From assembly GCF_000284095.1 (NCBI RefSeq), contig NC_017068.1, positions 1 through 64,000 on the forward strand: 64,000 bases of DNA. The letters are read 5' to 3'. Below the pieces are notes generated by a model that saw only the letters and a list, made by a program, of their open reading frames with translations, was not told the DNA's origin and made no database searches. Each line of letters starts with the position of its first letter. Within the stretch, counting starts at the first letter, position 1. Of the stretch, positions 45,410 through 54,216 are shown piece by piece. The stretch comes from Selenomonas ruminantium subsp. lactilytica TAM6421 (lineage in GTDB: Bacteria; Bacillota; Negativicutes; Selenomonadales; Selenomonadaceae). Position numbers and translations under genes: made by a program.

Positions 45410-45880
45410 ATGTCAGATATGGGATTGGAAGCTCTTTTGACCTTGCAGAATCTGGCCAATAAAAGTTATAAACGTACGGAAACGAATCAGACAACAGAGA
45501 AGGGCGGGCAGGAAAGCTATCAGGATATTTGGGCCAAGGTGCAAAAGGAGCAGGAGGAATGGGATAAGACCTTGAATGAATACGATCTGACGAAATATAA
45601 GTTAGGGCTGATGGACAGCTTTTGGTCAGATCGCCATAAATCCCAGGACTATCTCTACAGTTATTACAAGCGCCAGCAAAGAAGCCTCAATCAGCAGGCC
45701 ATCAATGAGATTACACAGAACATCGTCTGGCTGAATCAGCTCAACAACAGCGGCCTCTTAAACGGCAATATCGACACCGAAGCCGCCCAGGCCACCAGCA
45801 AGGTGCTGCAGACGGCCCTGCAGACCACCATGCTGGCCAGTATCCGCAACTTCCAGATTAATTCGTTCCTGGGGATTTAA
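45410..45880 (+). CDS. Protein of unknown function (156 aa)
   Basis: I do not recognise this protein. It is 156 residues, soluble, rich in Gln, Asn, Leu and Tyr, with helix-forming segments and no membrane span, signal peptide or metal motif. The middle (FWSDRHKSQDYLYSYYKRQQRSLNQQAIN) and Gln/Thr-rich end (ATSKVLQTALQTTMLASIRNF) suggest coiled helices. Its ribosome binding site is buried in a perfect 15-bp hairpin. It is convergent with the purine permease gene, with a 4-base overlap of the two stop regions. Confidence 0.7.
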   Translation: MSDMGLEALLTLQNLANKSYKRTETNQTTEKGGQESYQDIWAKVQKEQEEWDKTLNEYDLTKYKLGLMDSFWSDRHKSQDYLYSYYKRQQRSLNQQAINEITQNIVWLNQLNNSGLLNGNIDTEAAQATSKVLQTALQTTMLASIRNFQINSFLGI

Positions 45881-47184
45881 GCGCGCATGACAAGGTTTAT
45901 GAGGAAAGCAAGGCTGATTACGCCCATTACCCAGCTGACTTCCTTATGCCGCCCAGTGCAGACCTTGAGCAGAACATAACTGATGAAACCGAAGGCAAAG
46001 CCGCTGGCGATGCTGTAGGTCAGGGGCATCATGATGATGGTCAGGAAGGCAGGGACACCGTCGGTGAGATCATTGAAGTCGATTTCCTTGACGGCAGAAA
46101 TCATCAGGGCGCCAATCAGGATCAGGGCAGAGGCTGTAGCATAGCCGGGAACCAGTGCAATTAGGGGGGCAAACAGCAGCAGGGAGAGGAAGCCAAAGGA
46201 TACGGTTACGGCGGTGAGCCCTGTGCGGCCGCCGGCTTCAATGCCTGTGGCGCTTTCCAGATAGGTGGTAACGGTTGATGTACCCACAAGTGCACTGCCG
46301 ATGGTGGCAAAGGCATTCATGGTCAGAGCTTTGTCGAGATCGGGGATTTCACCATCCTCCTTTACCATTTTCGCCCGGCGTGTCAGGCTGATCAGGGTGC
46401 CGATATTATCGAAGAGCTCTACCATGGTGAAGGTGAAGATGATGGAGACAATGCCATAATCCCAGGCACCGGCAATATCCAGCTGGCCTAAGGAGGCGCT
46501 GACGGAGGGGATATTGAAGCTGATGATATCTTCAATGCCATGGGGGGCAGGTGAACAGCCAAAGGCCATCGATAGCAGGGTGGTCACGGCAATGCTTATC
46601 AGGATAGCGCCCTGTACGCCGCGCACCATCAGGATGACCGTGAGGGCCAGTGTAAACATGGCGAATATAGGGGCCGGCTGGGTGATATCACCCAAAGCCA
46701 CAAAGGTTGATGCGTCAGCCTGCAGCACCCCGGCACTTTTGAGCCCGATAAAGGCGATGAACAGGCCGATGCCCACGGTGATGGCCGATTTCAGGGTATC
46801 CGGCACGGCTCGGATAATGGCCTGCAGGATGCCGCCACAGGTCAGCAGCAGGAATACCAGGCCGGAAAAGAACACAGCGCCCAGTGCCACAGTCCAATGC
46901 AGGCCGAGGCTGCCGCAGACATAGTAGGAGAAAAAAGCGGTAAGTCCTAAGCCGGGGGCTAGGGCAACAGGATAGTTGACCAAAACCCCCATGAAGAAGG
47001 TGGAGATGGCGGTAATCCAGATGGTGGCGGCAATGGCTGCCTCCCGGGACATACCGGCATCGGCGAGCATATGGGGATTGACAAAGACGATATAGGCCAG
47101 GGCAATGAAGGTCGTGAGCCCGGCAAAAAATTCCGTGCGCACCGTCGTCTGGCGGTCGCGCAGCTTGAATAGGCGGTCTAACAT
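45877..47184 (-). CDS. NCS2-family purine permease
   Basis: This 435-residue transporter has 12 to 14 membrane helices and the AzgA/GhxP-subgroup marks (FFAGLTTFIALAYIVFVNPHMLADAGM at the start and VTTYLESATGIEAGGRTGLTAV near 310). It probably imports adenine, guanine or hypoxanthine with protons. TTAGGAGGATGT precedes the ATG at 47184. No purine riboswitch is visible in the 80-base leader; instead the fructose operon terminator lies there. It stands near the cytidine-deaminase-like gene, so a loose nucleoside theme is possible. Confidence 0.92.
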   Translation of the reverse strand: MLDRLFKLRDRQTTVRTEFFAGLTTFIALAYIVFVNPHMLADAGMSREAAIAATIWITAISTFFMGVLVNYPVALAPGLGLTAFFSYYVCGSLGLHWTVALGAVFFSGLVFLLLTCGGILQAIIRAVPDTLKSAITVGIGLFIAFIGLKSAGVLQADASTFVALGDITQPAPIFAMFTLALTVILMVRGVQGAILISIAVTTLLSMAFGCSPAPHGIEDIISFNIPSVSASLGQLDIAGAWDYGIVSIIFTFTMVELFDNIGTLISLTRRAKMVKEDGEIPDLDKALTMNAFATIGSALVGTSTVTTYLESATGIEAGGRTGLTAVTVSFGFLSLLLFAPLIALVPGYATASALILIGALMISAVKEIDFNDLTDGVPAFLTIIMMPLTYSIASGFAFGFISYVLLKVCTGRHKEVSWVMGVISLAFLINLVMRA

Positions 47185-47205
47185 ACATCCTCCTAAAATT
47201 TACAA

Positions 47206-47242
47206 ATAAGCAGCTCATCAATGACCTCGATGAGCTGCTTAT
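47206..47242. terminator. Intrinsic terminator after fruA
   Basis: ATAAGCAGCTCATC pairs exactly with GATGAGCTGCTTAT around a 9-base loop; minus-strand reading runs into TTTGTAAATTTT, a weak U-run. Confidence 0.8.
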
Positions 47243-47263
47243 CTTTATGATACTGCTTTGATT

Positions 47264-49162
47264 TTATTCTTTGATGGGCTTCTTTAGTACGGACAGCACG
47301 AGGCAGCCAACTACAGCACCGATGATGATTGCGGCCAGATACATGGCAGCATTGCCGATGGTCGGCACTACGAAGATACCGCCATGGGGAGCACGCAGGG
47401 TGCAGTCAAAGGCCATGGACAGGGCACCAGCCGTAGCGGAGCCGATGAATACGGACGGAATCACGCGCAGGGGGTCACCAGCAGCAAACGGGATAGCACC
47501 TTCGGTGATGAAGGACATACCCATGACGTAGTTGGTGATACCAGCTTTGCGTTCGCTTTCGGTGAAGCGGTTCTTGAAGAAGGTGGTGCAAAGGGCGATA
47601 GCCAGAGGCGGAACCATACCACCGGCCATAACAGCGGCCATGACATGGTATTCGCCGGAAGCTAAGAGGCCCGTACCCGTTACGTAAGCAGCCTTGTTGA
47701 TGGGGCCGCCCATGTCGATGGCCATCATGCCGCCCATGACGATACCCAGGAAGATACGGGCATTCGGATCCATGTTCTTCAGGGTGTCAACCAGCCAGGT
47801 GTTGATGGCACCAACTGGCGGAGCAATGATGAACATGCTGATGAAGCCGATGATCAGGATACCGAAGAAGGGATAGAGCAGAACGGGCTTGATGCCGTCC
47901 AGAGATTCCGGCAGGCAGGAGAAGGCTTTCTTCAGGAAGTTTACAGCGTAACCGGCAACGAAACCAGCTACGAGAGCGCCGAGGAAGCCGGAACCCGTGG
48001 TACCAGCCAAAGCACCGCCGACGAAACCAACAGCAAGGCCCGGACGGTCTGCGATGGACATGGCGATGAAGCCGGCGAGGATCGGCAGCATGAAGCCGAA
48101 GGATGCACCGCCGATATCCATGAAGAACTTAGCCAGCGGCGTATTGGAACCGAACTTGCTCGGATCGATGGAATAGTCATCGAACAGGAAGGCCATGGCA
48201 ATCAGGATACCACCGCCAACGACGAAGGGCAGCATGTGGCTGACACCGTTCATCAGGTGCTTGTAGATCTGGCGCCCCAGGCTTTCGCCGGATACGTCAG
48301 CAGCGCCGTCGCTTTCGTCAGCGCCGGAAGCATGATAGATGGGAGCATTGCCGGACATAGCACGGTCGAGGAGTTCGTCCGCCTTGTTGATGCCGTCGGC
48401 AACTTTGGTGATGATGGTCGGTTTGCCATCGAAACGGGCCATCGCGACGTTCTTATCAGCAGCGACGATGATAGCGTCAGCTTTGGCGATTTCTTCAGCC
48501 GTCAACACGTTCTTTGCACCGCCGGAGCCATTGGTCTCAACCTTGATGGTGATGCCGCGTTTCTTGGCGTGCTGTTCGAGGCTTTCAGCGGCCATGAAGG
48601 TATGGGCAATGCCGGTGGGGCAGGCAGTTACAGCCAATACCTGGATATGGTCAGCTTTCGGAGCTTCTTCAGCAGGAGCATCTGCAGCAGCCGGGGCAAC
48701 GAATTTGCCATCTTCCTTGGCATCGATGAGTTTCAGGAACTCATCTTTGCTCTTGGCAGCGATCAGGGCTTCCTTGAAGTCCGGGTCCATGATCATGGTA
48801 GCCAGCTTGGACAGGATAGCCAGATGGTCATCATTGGCAGAGTCCGGAGCAGCGATCATGAAGAACAGGCGGCTCGGCAGGCCATCCATGGAAGCAAAGT
48901 CCATGCCGGCAGGAACCGTCATAGCGGCAAGGCCGGCAGCCTTGACGCCAGCACTCTTGGCATGGGGAGTGGCGATACCATCGCCAAGGCCAGTGGTGCC
49001 GGATTCTTCACGGGCAAATACGTCTTTCTTGTACTGTTCTTTGTCGGACAGGTTACCGCCGGCTTCCATCAGATCAGCCAACTGATTGATGGCGGCAGTT
49101 TTGTCCGCGGGGGATGCGCCAAGAACGATGCTCTCGCTCTTGAGCAGGTCAGTGATACGCAT
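47264..49162 (-). CDS. fruA: PTS fructose permease EIIABC
   Basis: This 632-residue permease takes up fructose as fructose-1-phosphate. The N-terminal EIIA domain (about 1-150) has phospho-His67 in GIATPHAKS, the EIIB domain (about 172-275) has Cys181 in VTACPTGIAHTFMA and the EIIC membrane domain (about 295-630) follows. Flexible Ala/Pro/Glu linkers join the parts. GGAGAG precedes the ATG. It is the last gene of fruR-fruK-fruA, controlled by the promoter at 50915-50943. Fructose released by sucrose-6-phosphate hydrolase in the cytoplasm would not use this entry route but would join the same pool. Confidence 0.95.
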   Translation of the reverse strand: MRITDLLKSESIVLGASPADKTAAINQLADLMEAGGNLSDKEQYKKDVFAREESGTTGLGDGIATPHAKSAGVKAAGLAAMTVPAGMDFASMDGLPSRLFFMIAAPDSANDDHLAILSKLATMIMDPDFKEALIAAKSKDEFLKLIDAKEDGKFVAPAAADAPAEEAPKADHIQVLAVTACPTGIAHTFMAAESLEQHAKKRGITIKVETNGSGGAKNVLTAEEIAKADAIIVAADKNVAMARFDGKPTIITKVADGINKADELLDRAMSGNAPIYHASGADESDGAADVSGESLGRQIYKHLMNGVSHMLPFVVGGGILIAMAFLFDDYSIDPSKFGSNTPLAKFFMDIGGASFGFMLPILAGFIAMSIADRPGLAVGFVGGALAGTTGSGFLGALVAGFVAGYAVNFLKKAFSCLPESLDGIKPVLLYPFFGILIIGFISMFIIAPPVGAINTWLVDTLKNMDPNARIFLGIVMGGMMAIDMGGPINKAAYVTGTGLLASGEYHVMAAVMAGGMVPPLAIALCTTFFKNRFTESERKAGITNYVMGMSFITEGAIPFAAGDPLRVIPSVFIGSATAGALSMAFDCTLRAPHGGIFVVPTIGNAAMYLAAIIIGAVVGCLVLSVLKKPIKE

Positions 49163-49220
49163 AATGTTCTCTCCTTTGTAAAAAAATTATATTTATGATG
49201 CCTAAAAGGCGAGATCCCAA

Positions 49221-50129
49221 TTATTCGATGGTGGCCAGCAGTGCTTCAACTTCCGGACGGGTAGCGAGGTTTTCGCTGAAGGCGGAAGCAGAACCCGTAG
49301 CTACACCCATATGGAAAGCTTTCTCGAAGTCACCATTGGATTCCATGTAACCAGTGATGAAGCCGGCTACCATGGAGTCACCAGCGCCAACGGAGTTGAT
49401 GAGCTTGCCTTTCGGTGCCGGGCACTTGAAGGATTTGCCTTCAGCCGTCAAGAGGATGGCACCGTCGCCAGCCATGGAAATCAGTACGTTCTGCGCGCCT
49501 TTTTCCTGCAGTTTCTTGGCATAGGTGATGATCTCTTCATCGGTGGTCAGCTTTACGCCGAACATATCGCCAAGCTCATGGTTGTTGGGCTTGATCAGGA
49601 ACGGATGATACTGCAGCACGTTGAGCAGCAGTTTCTTTTCCGCATCTACCACGATGCGGATGCCCTTGCCGTCGAGACGGGCCATGATGCGCTGATAGAT
49701 GTCATCCGGCAGCGTCTTGGGGATGGAACCTGCCAGCACCAGCGTATCGCCTTCCACGAGCTTGTCGAGCTGGGCAAAGAGTTCCTGCTGTTTGGCTTCG
49801 CTGATGTCCGGGCCCTGGCCGTTGATTTCCGTTTCCGTGCTGGCCTTGGCCTTCACGTTGATGCGGGAGAAGCCTTCATCAAGCTGTACGAAATCGCTCT
49901 TGACGCCGAAGTCCTTGAGCTGGCGCTTGATTTCTTCGCCGGTGAAGCCGGCCACAAAACCCAGGGCACTGTTGTCATGGCCCAGGTTCTTGAGCACGAT
50001 GGACACGTTGATGCCCTTGCCGCCAGCCAGTACCTGTTCGTAGTTCACGCGGTTGATCTCACCAGCCGTGAAGTTGTCCAGGCGCACGATGTAATCCAAA
50101 GATGGATTGAAGGTTACAGTGTAAATCAT
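49221..50129 (-). CDS. fruK: 1-phosphofructokinase
   Basis: FruK phosphorylates fructose-1-phosphate to fructose-1,6-bisphosphate. The 302-residue PfkB-family enzyme has the N-terminal GGKGINVSIVLKNLGHD and the C-terminal GAGDSMVAGFITG with catalytic Asp. AAGGAGAA precedes the ATG. The gene starts 3 bases after fruR and ends 58 bases before fruA. Confidence 0.95.
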   Translation of the reverse strand: MIYTVTFNPSLDYIVRLDNFTAGEINRVNYEQVLAGGKGINVSIVLKNLGHDNSALGFVAGFTGEEIKRQLKDFGVKSDFVQLDEGFSRINVKAKASTETEINGQGPDISEAKQQELFAQLDKLVEGDTLVLAGSIPKTLPDDIYQRIMARLDGKGIRIVVDAEKKLLLNVLQYHPFLIKPNNHELGDMFGVKLTTDEEIITYAKKLQEKGAQNVLISMAGDGAILLTAEGKSFKCPAPKGKLINSVGAGDSMVAGFITGYMESNGDFEKAFHMGVATGSASAFSENLATRPEVEALLATIE

Positions 50130-50132
50130 CTT

Positions 50133-50879
50133 TCATTCTCCTTCAATAACAGTTGTGTAGTCACGATATTTCTTATCTTCCAGCCGTCCTGTGATGATGG
50201 TGGCGCTGGAGATATGAGCAAAAGTAATCGGGGAAATCTTGTTGAATTTTGACTGGTCAGCCAAAACATAGGCGTTCTTGCAACGGGCCAGTGCTGCACT
50301 CTTGATGGTGCCTTCGTCAGCATCCGGGGTGGAGAAGCCGGATTTCGGGCTGATGCCGTTGGTGCCAAAAAATCCCTTGGTAAAGTTGTAACATTTCAAA
50401 TTATTTAAAGCTTCTGTACCTACTACCGCTTCCGTTACGGCCTTTACTGCTCCGCCAATGATAAAGACTTTGAAGCCTTTGGCGGCCAGCTTGGCTGCGT
50501 GCTGCATGCCGTTCGTGACAAATACGGCACTGGTTTCAGTCAGAAAGTCGATTAAGTGCAAGGTGGTGGAACCGGCATCGATATACACAAAATCTTTGCG
50601 TTTGATCATTCCAGCCGCCTTGCGGGCGATGGCAATCTTTTCCTCAGGGAAAAGATCGTTCTTGGTTTTCATGTCTTCCTCGGCACTGGTGTAGTTGTTG
50701 TCGATGGAAGTGGCCCCGCCATACACCTTGTAGAGCCTGCCGCTCTTGTGCAGGGCGGTGAGGTCCCGGCGCACCGTGGACTCCGAAGCATCCAAAGCGC
50801 GGGTGAGGTCAAGGACGGTAACAGCCTTTTTTTCATTCAGGATGCGCAGGATGGTGGCATAACGCTCTTCTGTCAGCAT
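50133..50879 (-). CDS. fruR: DeoR-family fructose repressor FruR
   Basis: This 248-residue regulator has the DeoR-type helix-turn-helix (ERYATILRILNEKKAVTVLDLTRAL and SESTVRRDLTALHKSGRLYKVYGGA) and a C-terminal sugar-phosphate-sensing domain. It probably senses fructose-1-phosphate. The ATG at 50879 follows GGGGAGAG. It is the first gene of the fructose operon and probably binds the direct repeats in its own promoter. Confidence 0.92.
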   Translation of the reverse strand: MLTEERYATILRILNEKKAVTVLDLTRALDASESTVRRDLTALHKSGRLYKVYGGATSIDNNYTSAEEDMKTKNDLFPEEKIAIARKAAGMIKRKDFVYIDAGSTTLHLIDFLTETSAVFVTNGMQHAAKLAAKGFKVFIIGGAVKAVTEAVVGTEALNNLKCYNFTKGFFGTNGISPKSGFSTPDADEGTIKSAALARCKNAYVLADQSKFNKISPITFAHISSATIITGRLEDKKYRDYTTVIEGE

Positions 50880-50914
50880 GGCTATCACTCTCCCCAAAAA
50901 TTGATGTTTTATAT

Positions 50915-50950
50915 ATCATACAACTAAAGTCAGTCAAAGTCAATCAAAGG
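50915..50950 (-). promoter_or_regulatory. Fructose operon promoter with direct-repeat operator
   Basis: On the minus strand, TTGACT (50943-50938), 17 bases, TATGAT (50920-50915). The -35 region lies in the tandem repeat TGATTGACTT-TGACTGACTT, a layout typical of DeoR-family FruR operators. Confidence 0.75.
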
Positions 50951-51112
50951 TACGAAAAAACAAGCATAAAGTTGCTAAATCCCGCCAAAAACTGCCGACA
51001 AAGTACGTTTGTATTTTAGTGCGGTACAGAAATAAACAGAAAAAAGAGGAATATTGGATATATAGATGGTATAATATATTTTAGATATAGTATAAACGGG
51101 AGTGTGAGGCGT

Positions 51113-52012
51113 ATGGAAGAACAGGCAAGTTATCATGCAGGTAATAAACCGAAAATCGTGCAACATCGTAAAGCATCTTTTTATTTAAAAAAATATGCGA
51201 TGATCTTTGTAGGGGCAATCATTGCTGCAATTGGGCTGGAATTATTCCTTATTCCGAATAATGTCATTGATGGCGGCATCGTGGGTGTGTCCATCATGAT
51301 GCAGACGCTTACAGGCATGAGCCTGGGGGTGTTTCTGGTACTGCTTAATATTCCGTTTCTATTTATGGGCTATAAGCAGATTGGCAAGAACTTTGCCATT
51401 GCGACGATGATTGCTATCTGTTTTCTGTCTGTTTGGTCAGAAATCTTTGGTCCTGTGGCCAAGGTTACGGATGATCCTTTTCTTGCGGCCATTTTTGGCG
51501 GCATCATCGACGGACTGGGGGTAGGACTTATCATCCGGGCTGGTGGCAGTCTGGATGGTACGGAGATTGTGGCGATTATCATGGATAAGAAGTCAGTGTT
51601 CTCTGTAGGTGAAGTCGTTATGTTTATCAACCTCTTTATCCTGTCCAGTGCCGGACTCCTCTATGGCTGGGATAAGGCGATGTATTCGCTGGTCGCTTAC
51701 TTTGTCATCTCGAAGATGATTGATGTGGTGATCAAGGGGCTCGATGAAAGCTATGCGGTCATGATCGTGACCAACGAGCATGATGAGATCACTTCTGCCC
51801 TGAATGACCGTCTGGGGCGTGGCGTTACCCTGCTGCATGGTGCTGGCGGTTATACGGGGGAAAGCAAGGAGGTTCTCTACTGCGTGGTGACGCGTCTGGA
51901 AGTGGACAAGCTCAAGGAGATTGTTTTGGACAAAGATGAAAGTGCCTTTGTTACGATAAATGCCGTACATGATATTGTGGGCGGGCGCTTTAAGAAGAAG
52001 TCAATCCATTAA
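51113..52012 (+). CDS. YitT-family membrane protein (DUF2179)
   Basis: This 299-residue protein has five or six membrane helices (about residues 30-215) and a C-terminal cytoplasmic DUF2179 domain (GVTLLHGAGGYTGESKEVLYCVVTRLE). YitT proteins are common in Firmicutes, with unknown transport role. The ATG at 51113 has GGGAGTGTGAGG upstream. It is followed after 12 bases by a secreted protein gene, possibly cotranscribed. Confidence 0.88.
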   Translation: MEEQASYHAGNKPKIVQHRKASFYLKKYAMIFVGAIIAAIGLELFLIPNNVIDGGIVGVSIMMQTLTGMSLGVFLVLLNIPFLFMGYKQIGKNFAIATMIAICFLSVWSEIFGPVAKVTDDPFLAAIFGGIIDGLGVGLIIRAGGSLDGTEIVAIIMDKKSVFSVGEVVMFINLFILSSAGLLYGWDKAMYSLVAYFVISKMIDVVIKGLDESYAVMIVTNEHDEITSALNDRLGRGVTLLHGAGGYTGESKEVLYCVVTRLEVDKLKEIVLDKDESAFVTINAVHDIVGGRFKKKSIH

Positions 52013-52024
52013 GGGGGCTTGAAG

Positions 52025-52642
52025 ATGAAGAAATTGGCGATGTTCCTAAGCCTGTTGGTTTGCTTTTGCCTGCTGGGGGCAGGAACGGCAGAAGCCACCA
52101 GGGAACCGGGGCCTTTTCGGGTGGCACAGTTTCCCCTGCAGGTGCAAAGCCGCATGGTGCCATCTCAGGCAGTCTACGACCGCCTGGAAAAACTGGTGGA
52201 CCGCAGTATGCATATTCCCTTGAATGGCACATTAAAAGCCGTCCATTACATTCCGGAAAGGGAATGCCAGACGGCTTGGGAAGGTGTGCGGGCCGGAGTT
52301 GGGCATAAGGAACGGCTGAAAAATCTGATGCAGCCTTTGGCTGAAAAATTGCATGCTGATTTAGTGGTGATGCCCATCCTGAGCGGATATGAGCAATATG
52401 AAATTATGAGCTGGCACCGCTGGGGCCGCCGTATTACCCATAGTTATGCGTGCGTGCAGATTGTGGGCTACGACCGATTGAAGGATGAAGCGTTCAGCAA
52501 GACTGTTTCACGGCGCTTTGATGATGAGTATTCCTCACAGGGAGATGTGAACCGCCTGGCTTATGAGGCGATGGATGCAGCCCTGCGTGAGGCGCAGATC
52601 CATGACCGGATATGGGAAAGGAAGCGTCAGCGGGTTGGCTAG
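52025..52642 (+). CDS. Secreted protein of unknown function
   Basis: The 205-residue product has a clear signal peptide (MKKLAMFLSLLVCFCLLGAGTAEA) and a soluble domain of about 180 residues that I do not recognise. The mature part contains LEKLVDRSMHIPLNGTLKAVHYIP and AEKLHADLVVMPILSGYEQY, giving an alpha/beta pattern. AAGGGGGC precedes the ATG at 52025. Its C terminus is basic. No cysteine remains in the mature part except C135-type single residues, so it is not disulfide-rich. Confidence 0.65.
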   Translation: MKKLAMFLSLLVCFCLLGAGTAEATREPGPFRVAQFPLQVQSRMVPSQAVYDRLEKLVDRSMHIPLNGTLKAVHYIPERECQTAWEGVRAGVGHKERLKNLMQPLAEKLHADLVVMPILSGYEQYEIMSWHRWGRRITHSYACVQIVGYDRLKDEAFSKTVSRRFDDEYSSQGDVNRLAYEAMDAALREAQIHDRIWERKRQRVG

Positions 52643-52647
52643 GCAGG

Positions 52648-53211
52648 TCACGGATAGCCATTCATCACCACATCAACCTTGCCCGTGCGGGGATGAAAAA
52701 TAAGCCCATGGATGGGAACATCTGCGGGGATCAGCGGATTGAGGCGGATGCGTTCCACCGTATCGATGACATTTTGTTCGGGATGGTGGAATTCATCCGC
52801 CCATTCCGTCAGTTCCTTTTTTATCATATGGATAGCTTCTTTGGAAATGCCCCGTTCCAGCATGGATTTTATGAGACTTTCCGAGGTAGTATTGGCCATG
52901 CCGCATTCGTGATGGCCAATGACAAAGATTTCCCTGACGCCTAATTCATAGATGCACACCAGCAGGCTTCTGATGGTGCCATCAAATACGCCGGTAATGC
53001 CATTGCCGGCGGTTTTTATTACCTTGGCTTCGCCGCGGCCAATACCCAGCGCCGGTTCCAGAAAATTCACCAGCCGGGTATCCATGCAGGTGATCAGGGC
53101 CACCTGCTTCTGGGGCAGCTTGCTTTTTTTCTGGTCTTCCTGGGTATAGTCTGTGGGGGGATGGGCACAGAATTCCGCGTTGGCGGCCAGCATACTGTCG
53201 AGAATGGACAT
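52648..53211 (-). CDS. Beta-class carbonic anhydrase
   Basis: This 187-residue zinc enzyme interconverts CO2 and bicarbonate. Zinc ligands are Cys42 in TCMDTRL (with Asp44-Arg46 dyad) and His100 and Cys103 in GHHECG. It is a short beta-CA, as in several anaerobes. The ATG at 53211 follows AAGGAAAG. It lies 20 bases after another minus-strand gene and may be cotranscribed with it. Bicarbonate would serve carboxylations, for example in fermentation to propionate or succinate. Confidence 0.92.
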   Translation of the reverse strand: MSILDSMLAANAEFCAHPPTDYTQEDQKKSKLPQKQVALITCMDTRLVNFLEPALGIGRGEAKVIKTAGNGITGVFDGTIRSLLVCIYELGVREIFVIGHHECGMANTTSESLIKSMLERGISKEAIHMIKKELTEWADEFHHPEQNVIDTVERIRLNPLIPADVPIHGLIFHPRTGKVDVVMNGYP

Positions 53212-53231
53212 ATTCTTTCCTTCTTTCTTCA

Positions 53232-53795
53232 TCAGCCAAGGAGGCCTGGACGGATTTTTATGTTCTGACCGTTATGCAGGGTTATTTTCTGCACGAGGCA
53301 GCTGCGCATGCCCACCATGAACAGTTCGAATTCATCTGTATGGGGGAGTTTTTGCATTAATTCGTCCCGGCTCATCTTTTCCGTCAGGTTTTGGTTTTGT
53401 TCCTGACCATTGGGATCGAGGATCATGATATAATAGTTGGCCGCGGGAACATCTTTGAATTCAAATTGTCCCTGTTCATTGGTGACTGCGTGGTAAATGG
53501 GCTGGTTTGCGGGAATGGTTCCCTGCTGATACCATTTCTGTACGTCGGCGTAGGGGAGCGTGTTCAGATTGATGCTCCGCTCAATCAGCCATACATCGGC
53601 TTTTTCTATATGCCGGCGGTTTTTCGGTGCACTCATATCCCACATCATGCCGGCGCCGCTTTCTCCCTTGGCAACGTGCATGCCCCGCTCCGAGTTGGGC
53701 AGATAGACCTGGCCGCTGATGGAACCGGCAGCTGCGGCTATGGCGTTAAGGCTCAGCAAGAGCGAGAATGCTAAGATGGCGGCAATTCGTTTCAT
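53232..53795 (-). CDS. Secreted protein with carboxypeptidase-regulatory-like fold
   Basis: The 187-residue product has a signal peptide (KRIAAILAFSLLLSLNAIAAAAG) and then a beta-sandwich-like domain: GSISGQVYLP at the start and TNEQGQFEFKDVPAANYYIMILDPNG in the middle are typical of carboxypeptidase-regulatory or prealbumin-like folds. Function is unknown. AGGAGG precedes the ATG at 53795. It precedes the carbonic anhydrase gene by 20 bases. Confidence 0.7.
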   Translation of the reverse strand: MKRIAAILAFSLLLSLNAIAAAAGSISGQVYLPNSERGMHVAKGESGAGMMWDMSAPKNRRHIEKADVWLIERSINLNTLPYADVQKWYQQGTIPANQPIYHAVTNEQGQFEFKDVPAANYYIMILDPNGQEQNQNLTEKMSRDELMQKLPHTDEFELFMVGMRSCLVQKITLHNGQNIKIRPGLLG

Positions 53796-53946
53796 ATACA
53801 TCAACCTCCTATTGGTCTTTGCAGATAGTTTTCGCTTTTCGTGGGAAAAATCCTGCTGCATTTGCCTGGGAGATTATTTTGCGGTACACTAGATAGCGAC
53901 GGTATGCACGCGGCAAGGTGCAACTGTACGAAAGGAGATTCAGGCT

Positions 53947-54216
53947 ATGACAAATTGGGAAAAGTATCAGCAGATCCGCCGGGAAGCTGCCTATACGGGG
54001 CTGGCGCTGCTGGTGCTTATTTTATTTTTGTGCTGGGCGGGCTTTGGGCTCAGCGATGTGGAGTATGAAATATTTGGCTTACCTTTATGGACGGTGACGT
54101 CCAGTATCGGCGTTTGGTTCTTTGCGATTGTGTTGGTGAAGCTGTTACTGAGATATGTCTTCCGGGATATGTCTTTGGATCAAGAAGAGGAAAAGGAGGC
54201 AGATCGGCATGAGTAA
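53947..54216 (+). CDS. yhdT: YhdT-like small membrane protein (DUF997)
   Basis: This 89-residue protein has two membrane helices (about residues 15-35 and 45-70) and an acidic Glu/Asp-rich tail. It matches YhdT, which lies directly before the pantothenate symporter gene panF in E. coli; here too it overlaps panF by 8 bases. It is probably an accessory subunit of that symporter. AAGGAGAT precedes the ATG. Confidence 0.85.
   Translation: MTNWEKYQQIRREAAYTGLALLVLILFLCWAGFGLSDVEYEIFGLPLWTVTSSIGVWFFAIVLVKLLLRYVFRDMSLDQEEEKEADRHE

Noticed and set aside
47185-47263. Purine riboswitch before the NCS2 permease
   Set aside because: The leader is short and its only hairpin is the fructose operon terminator; none of the conserved purine-aptamer loops is present.
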